Positions 60,196-64,000 of a stretch of DNA of 64,000 nt are shown in pieces. Below the pieces are notes generated by a model. It ran no database searches, had not been told where the DNA came from, and saw only the letters and a program-made list of their open reading frames with translations. The position numbers were made by a program, and so were the translations under genes. Origin of the DNA: Nitzschia sp. DOCU1 (taxonomy: Eukaryota > Bacillariophyta > Bacillariophyceae > Bacillariales > Bacillariaceae); contig OX595996.1 of NCBI GenBank assembly GCA_951394045.1, positions 744,001 to 808,000 on the forward strand. Reading direction: 5' to 3'. How positions within the stretch are numbered: the first letter of the stretch is position 1; each line of letters opens with the position of its first letter.

Positions 60196-60426
60196 TCACT
60201 TTGTCCTGGATTTCTCCAATGTCGCCATTGTCTTTTCTCGGTATTTTTCAGGTGTAACTTCCTTACAAACGTCAATCAAGATATCTTCCGTCACGGTTCC
60301 GCAACCCTTTTCCTGAAGGCCCTTGAGAATGGACGATCTCGGAAAGTGCCGGAAAATCCAGGGCGTCATATTGATGACTTCCTCGCACATTTCTCTCGAA
60401 TTGCCGGTCCATTGAAGATCGTCCAT
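60196..60426 (-). CDS. small protein with a PCP_red-type domain (protochlorophyllide reductase subunit-like)
   Basis: 76 residues from ATG 60426, and possibly longer: the frame is open upstream to 60463, where CTTTTAG looks like an intron acceptor (giving RYTPRGIFFDSK before the Met). The core is LQWTGNSREMCEEV, then TPWIFRHFPRSSIL, then GCGTVTEDILIDVCKEVTPE. It matches the PCP_red helical pattern found at the C-terminus of light-independent protochlorophyllide reductase subunits and as a stand-alone domain in some plastid proteins. A plastid target is expected but no leader is seen, so the first exon is probably missing. No exon 1 could be chosen with confidence. It may aid chlorophyll synthesis, by inference. 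Confidence 0.5.
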   Translation of the reverse strand: MDDLQWTGNSREMCEEVINMTPWIFRHFPRSSILKGLQEKGCGTVTEDILIDVCKEVTPEKYREKTMATLEKSRTK

Positions 60427-61336
60427 TTTGGAATCAAAGAAAATACCTCGTGGGGTATATCTACTAAAAGGATTTCAAGAAAGGCAGAGTATTAGTGTAA
60501 TAGATGCTTGTTGTCAAATCGATTTTGCTATCGTCGTCGACTGAAGATGCGAACCCGACCATGGTGGTCATCAACAGATAACTGTCATAGCGGAGAACGG
60601 AGGTTCGCATCCGAAATTAGATTCGTACTAATCAATCGTCGTGAGCCCACATTATTCTATCTACCTACGGTAGTATCCTCTCGTATGTACTACAGTCAGT
60701 AGGTAGGTACCGGTTTTGATTACGTCAGTGGATCTGGCGTGTGGAAGACACTGACTGACCTTACAAATGATACTACACGTAATAATGCTGCTATTGCTTG
60801 TTGCTTCGCCAATCAACCGCTCCCCATGGAGGTGAAAACAGTAAGACGAACGACGATAACCCGCACGGAGACAAAAGGCGGCAAGTACTATAAGACCATT
60901 TGCTCTAGAGTATGTAAAGAAAAAATAGCAGCTATCCGCCTAAACGACAAGCTACTAGTGCTAGCACGAAAACTACTACAACACCGGCGGTAGCACCAGG
61001 CCACCAATATTTCACTCCGCCATAGTCTGCGTTGGATCAAGTTTTATCTCTAGAGAGCCACCACCGTTATCTTCGAGTATAAGGCGAGCACGAAATATTC
61101 CACTACTCCAAACGAAACCCTTCTTCCACTTGTTTCTTCGTAGTATTAAGTAGTAATCCTGTATCGTATGGTACCGCCGGGCGGGCAGTAGAGGACGAGC
61201 GTCGTCGTTGTTCTTCATTTTACCAAGAGTTGAGTCGTTGGTGGTATCGTAGGTTTGTAGAATGCGTTCTTCGTGGTGCCGCTATGTACTACCTGGGTGT
61301 CTTTCCTTGATACAGGGTATCGTGCAAAGCGTGGCA

Positions 61337-61406
61337 GTCGGCAACACATGAAAGTGTTGCCGACCGACATTCGAAAATAACGGATGAACCGACTCTCTCA
61401 ATTAAT
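61337..61406. promoter_or_regulatory. repeated promoter-type motif, copy 1, with perfect hairpin core
   Basis: It contains cacatgaaag, then cgaccgac, cgaaaataacgg and ctcaatt. 61337-61364 is a perfect 11-bp inverted repeat around six bases (gtcggcaacac-atgaaa-gtgttgccgac). Copies recur at 61607 and 63861. Confidence 0.55.
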
Positions 61407-61606
61407 TCCTTTGAGCGACGATGTATTTATTACATTTTTCTCCAACTTGTTTCCAAATGTACCGATTCAGATTCTTGCTCTTATTTTCCCATAGTAGATT
61501 TGTCGTTGCGTCTCGGAGAGATGTTCAGTCACAGTTCTTCTTCACATTCCGCCTGTGTGGACCTGCTGTACCTGCCAGTATCCCGTGGATGGCGGGGGAA
61601 TCCTAG

Positions 61607-61664
61607 CACATGAAAGAGGTTCCGACCACCCTCCGAAAATAACGGAGACATTAACGCTCAATTC
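61607..61664. promoter_or_regulatory. repeated promoter-type motif, copy 2
   Basis: The same order of blocks as copy 1: cacatgaaag, ccgacc, cgaaaataacgga, cgctcaattc. It lies about 220-280 bp before the silicon transporter ATG. Confidence 0.55.
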
Positions 61665-61886
61665 GTCAAAATACCTTCGAAGTATTGCTAGAAGAGCAAA
61701 GATTGCAATCTTGGAAAAGTCGGCATGGTCTAGTAAAGAACGGTTTCACGGACTAGAAGGATATCGGATCATTCATCTCTCGATTTCTTATCGCTCTCTG
61801 AAAGGTCTCATTATTTCCTTTGAGATACTTTCGTCCAAACGCTCTTGCTCGTCGTTTTCTTTGTCAAAGCCAAAAATACCCTAACC

Positions 61887-63629
61887 ATGGTGCAGTTCTC
61901 CACTTTCGACTACGTGAAGATGGGTTACTCCATGTTCTTGGTGATCTTCTCCATTGTGATTGTTACTGCCTTGCAACTCTCGGAAAACACCAAGATCTCT
62001 GCCGATGTCCACCCCGCCGTCGCGATCGTGGTTATGTGGGCCGGAATCACCTGGATGTCGATGGTTGAGGGTGGACAGTGCTCCATGGTGGGTCTGCCTC
62101 CAGTCAACAAGGACCTCTACAAGGAATCTCACCCCATCACCCACCAGATCTGCTCCGTCGGGTTCGCCGGGGACAACCTGGACCGATACCTCATGGGACG
62201 CCAGTTCATGGTAATCTTCATCAACTTTACCATCAACATGTGCGGTGCTCCACTTTCTGGCGCCGAAGTCTTCAACTTCCCCGACTGGTTGACAAACATC
62301 TTTCTTGGATCTGGTATTGCCATGGTTTTAACCGTCGTCACTGTCGGACAGCTCACGGCTCAGGTATGATCGACTACCTTGACTGATTGTCGTCTTTATC
62401 CTTCTTTCTATGCACTAACCCATGTGATACTTTTGCAACAGACCAACGCCTCGCACTGCATGCTTGACTACATCAACACCCACTTCATGACCTTTACCTT
62501 CTGGATGGCTATGCTTATCGAGAAGACCGGTGTCATGCACACTTCGTACCTTATCCAATACTTCTTCTACTGGATGGCCGGAAAGAAAATCATCACCAAC
62601 GAAGGCCCTCGATCCCCCCTTCAGGCTATCTGGTTCTGGGGACGATGCGTCTGGTCAGTTGCTATCCTTATCTTCTGCCTCACCGTCACTTTGACGGCTC
62701 TTTTCGAAGGAAAGACGACAATGTGGCCAGGTGTCCCCAACGGTGTAGCCGTTGTTCTGTTCTTTGTGCTAATGTCCGTTGTCGGTACATTGGAGGCTAT
62801 GCAAATCGCCTTCTTCGCCGTTTCGAAGCTTCCCAAGAGCGAGCGCGGAACACACCCCATGGCCATGAAGACTTGCGAGGTCTTGTTCCGTGGAGAAGGA
62901 CGCAACCTTCCAGGTTTCATGGTCGGACGTCAAATGTGCGTCACTCTCTGCTTCTTCGTCATTGCCCGTGTCACTAGCTTGAGCTATGAGATTGGTGTCG
63001 ACGAGAACATCTTCGGTGTGTCCGATCCCATCCAAAAGTTCTTCAACACGGGTCTATTGGGTGCCATCATCACCACCATTCTTGGATCCATCTCGTGGCA
63101 ATTGGTTGCCATCGTGTGGCCTCTGCAGTTCTTGAATAACCCCATCGTCTATGTTCTCCTTCGATTTGCGCTGTTCTTGGAGTGGACTGGTATCTGCTCT
63201 GGAGCCTGGTTCTTGGGTATCATCCACAAGAAGGTTATGGGATTCCAGCTCGATGAAGTTTACATTGGCACCCCCGAAGAGCGTGCCGCCATGGATAAGG
63301 CCGACTTGTCGTCCGAGAAGGGAGACTCTGTCGCTGAACCACACTTGGGAACCCAACTTCTTAACTACGCTCCGGGTGCCAAGACCATCCCCGACGAGTG
63401 GAAGGTCAGCAGATTTATCACCAGCAAATCCTTCTCGGAACGCCGTGCAGAAATCTTGAGCAACATTAAGGAACTTCGCGAGCAACTCGGCAAGGCTGAG
63501 TCGAAGGATGAGAAGGATGCCTTTGAATCTGGTCTCAAGATGGAGATTGCCGCCCTCAAGTCTCTGAATGAAGAGCAAGCCGGGGAAGAGGATGCCAACG
63601 ACACCGATTTGGAGATGGTTGAATCCTAG
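61887..63629 (+). CDS. SIT: silicon transporter (SIT), silicic acid uptake
   Basis: Two exons (61887-62363, 62442-63629; 78-bp intron) give 554 residues from ATG 61887. About ten membrane helices in two similar halves carry the SIT marks: EGGQ at 61-64 and GRQ at 104-106 in the first half, and EAMQ at 277-280 (normally EGxQ) and GRQ at 321-323 in the second. KTTMWPGVPNGVAVVLFFVL and FGVSDPIQKFFNTGLLGAII are typical. A charged coiled-coil tail (ERRAEILSNIKELREQLGKA, about 485-545) is common in this family. SITs are Na+-coupled silicic acid carriers in the plasma membrane that supply silica for the frustule. Gly to Ala in the second motif may alter activity or be clade-specific. Confident of family. 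Confidence 0.95.
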
Positions 63630-64000
63630 TTGACATTTTGCTGGCTCGTTTTGTGGCCTTGATGTGCAAGGCAGGACGGTGGGTAGTGTGGATGTACCCG
63701 GTACATAATAGAACTATGTATATTTTTATCAAATCATCTCACGACGATTCATTCCCCCAAGTTGGAGCATATCCTTTGTTCTACTCTCTACGGTAGCTAC
63801 TAGCAACAGGAACTTTTTCTGTGAGCCAGTGGGAGGATCGTGGATGGCGATGCGCACTCGGAAACACATGAAGAAAAGTACCGACCGATTGCCGACTAAC
63901 GCATTGAAAAACGCTCAATTCCATTCCAACCACATTTTAACGCCTCCATTCTAACAAACCGGATTCATGAGGCATATACAGCTATCGTGGAAAGTCGGCA
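63630..64000. other. 3' flank of the silicon transporter
   Basis: Non-coding, ending the window. It holds copy 3 of the repeated motif, so another gene with a similar promoter may begin just beyond the edge. Confidence 0.45.
63861..63921. promoter_or_regulatory. repeated promoter-type motif, copy 3
   Basis: It keeps cacatgaa, gtaccgaccga and acgctcaattcc of the motif, while the cgaaaataacgg block is degraded to cgactaacgc. It lies about 230 bp after the silicon transporter stop. Confidence 0.45.

Larger units (their letters stand above)
60464..61886. other. intergenic region 5' of the silicon transporter
   Basis: The left part may contain the first exon of the small PCP_red gene. Plus frames at 60739-60993 and 61421-61606 are not convincing. 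From 61,337 on it holds two copies of a repeated motif (separate entry) and is the presumed promoter of the silicon transporter. Confidence 0.45.

Noticed and set aside
1..64000. CRISPR arrays, rRNA and tRNA genes
   Set aside because: No regularly spaced direct repeats, rRNA segments or complete cloverleaf with A and B boxes were found by eye; a tRNA scan would be needed to be sure.

Overview
The window is nuclear DNA of a diatom, most likely a raphid pennate. The strongest sign is a complete silicon transporter gene at the right end (61,887-63,629). Supporting signs are spliceosomal introns mostly 67-95 bp long with GTAAGT-like donors, signal-plus-transit plastid leaders ending in ASA-W or CFA-L type sites, Sec14-like proteins fused to an HPGN-type domain, and diatom-style Copia elements. 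The species cannot be fixed from sequence alone.

Layout. 1-14.7 kb: a left-truncated membrane sulfotransferase, a large HEAT-type solenoid protein (perhaps TTI1), a JmjC-like/partial-SET protein, and a 2,235-residue SWR1-class chromatin remodeller with an unusual WW, F-box and beta-helix tail. 15.7-27.4 kb: two tandem paralogues of a Sec14-like/HPGN family. The second is split inside its last exon by a 6,285-bp Ty1/Copia element with apparently identical LTRs and a 6-bp target duplication. 27.7-37.6 kb: host genes for an ER-directed small heat-shock protein, a double zinc-finger protein, a mitochondrial-type TatB, a CAX cation/H+ exchanger, a plastid fibrillin and a CHASE-type hybrid histidine kinase. 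38.5-45.4 kb: a complete tyrosine-recombinase retrotransposon (DIRS order) with PAT/Ngaro-style split direct repeats. 45.4-47.4 kb: mostly gene-poor, with a TFIIB-like fragment and small repeats. 47.4-60.5 kb: GUCD1-like, an unrecognised two-exon gene, a Sec14 protein, a long disordered protein, a plastid PDZ-ferredoxin fusion, the complex I assembly methyltransferase NDUFAF7 and a small PCP_red-domain protein. The end holds the silicon transporter, with a repeated non-coding motif on both sides.

The genes do not form a pathway; they are an ordinary eukaryotic neighbourhood, with several head-to-head pairs sharing intergenic promoters. The most unusual features are in the mobile elements: the two unrelated retrotransposons both separate gag from pol by one in-frame UGA with an open frame after it, which suggests stop-codon readthrough. 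The SWR1 and PDZ-ferredoxin domain fusions are the notable host-gene architectures. All exon models were read by eye from splice sites and frame continuity.
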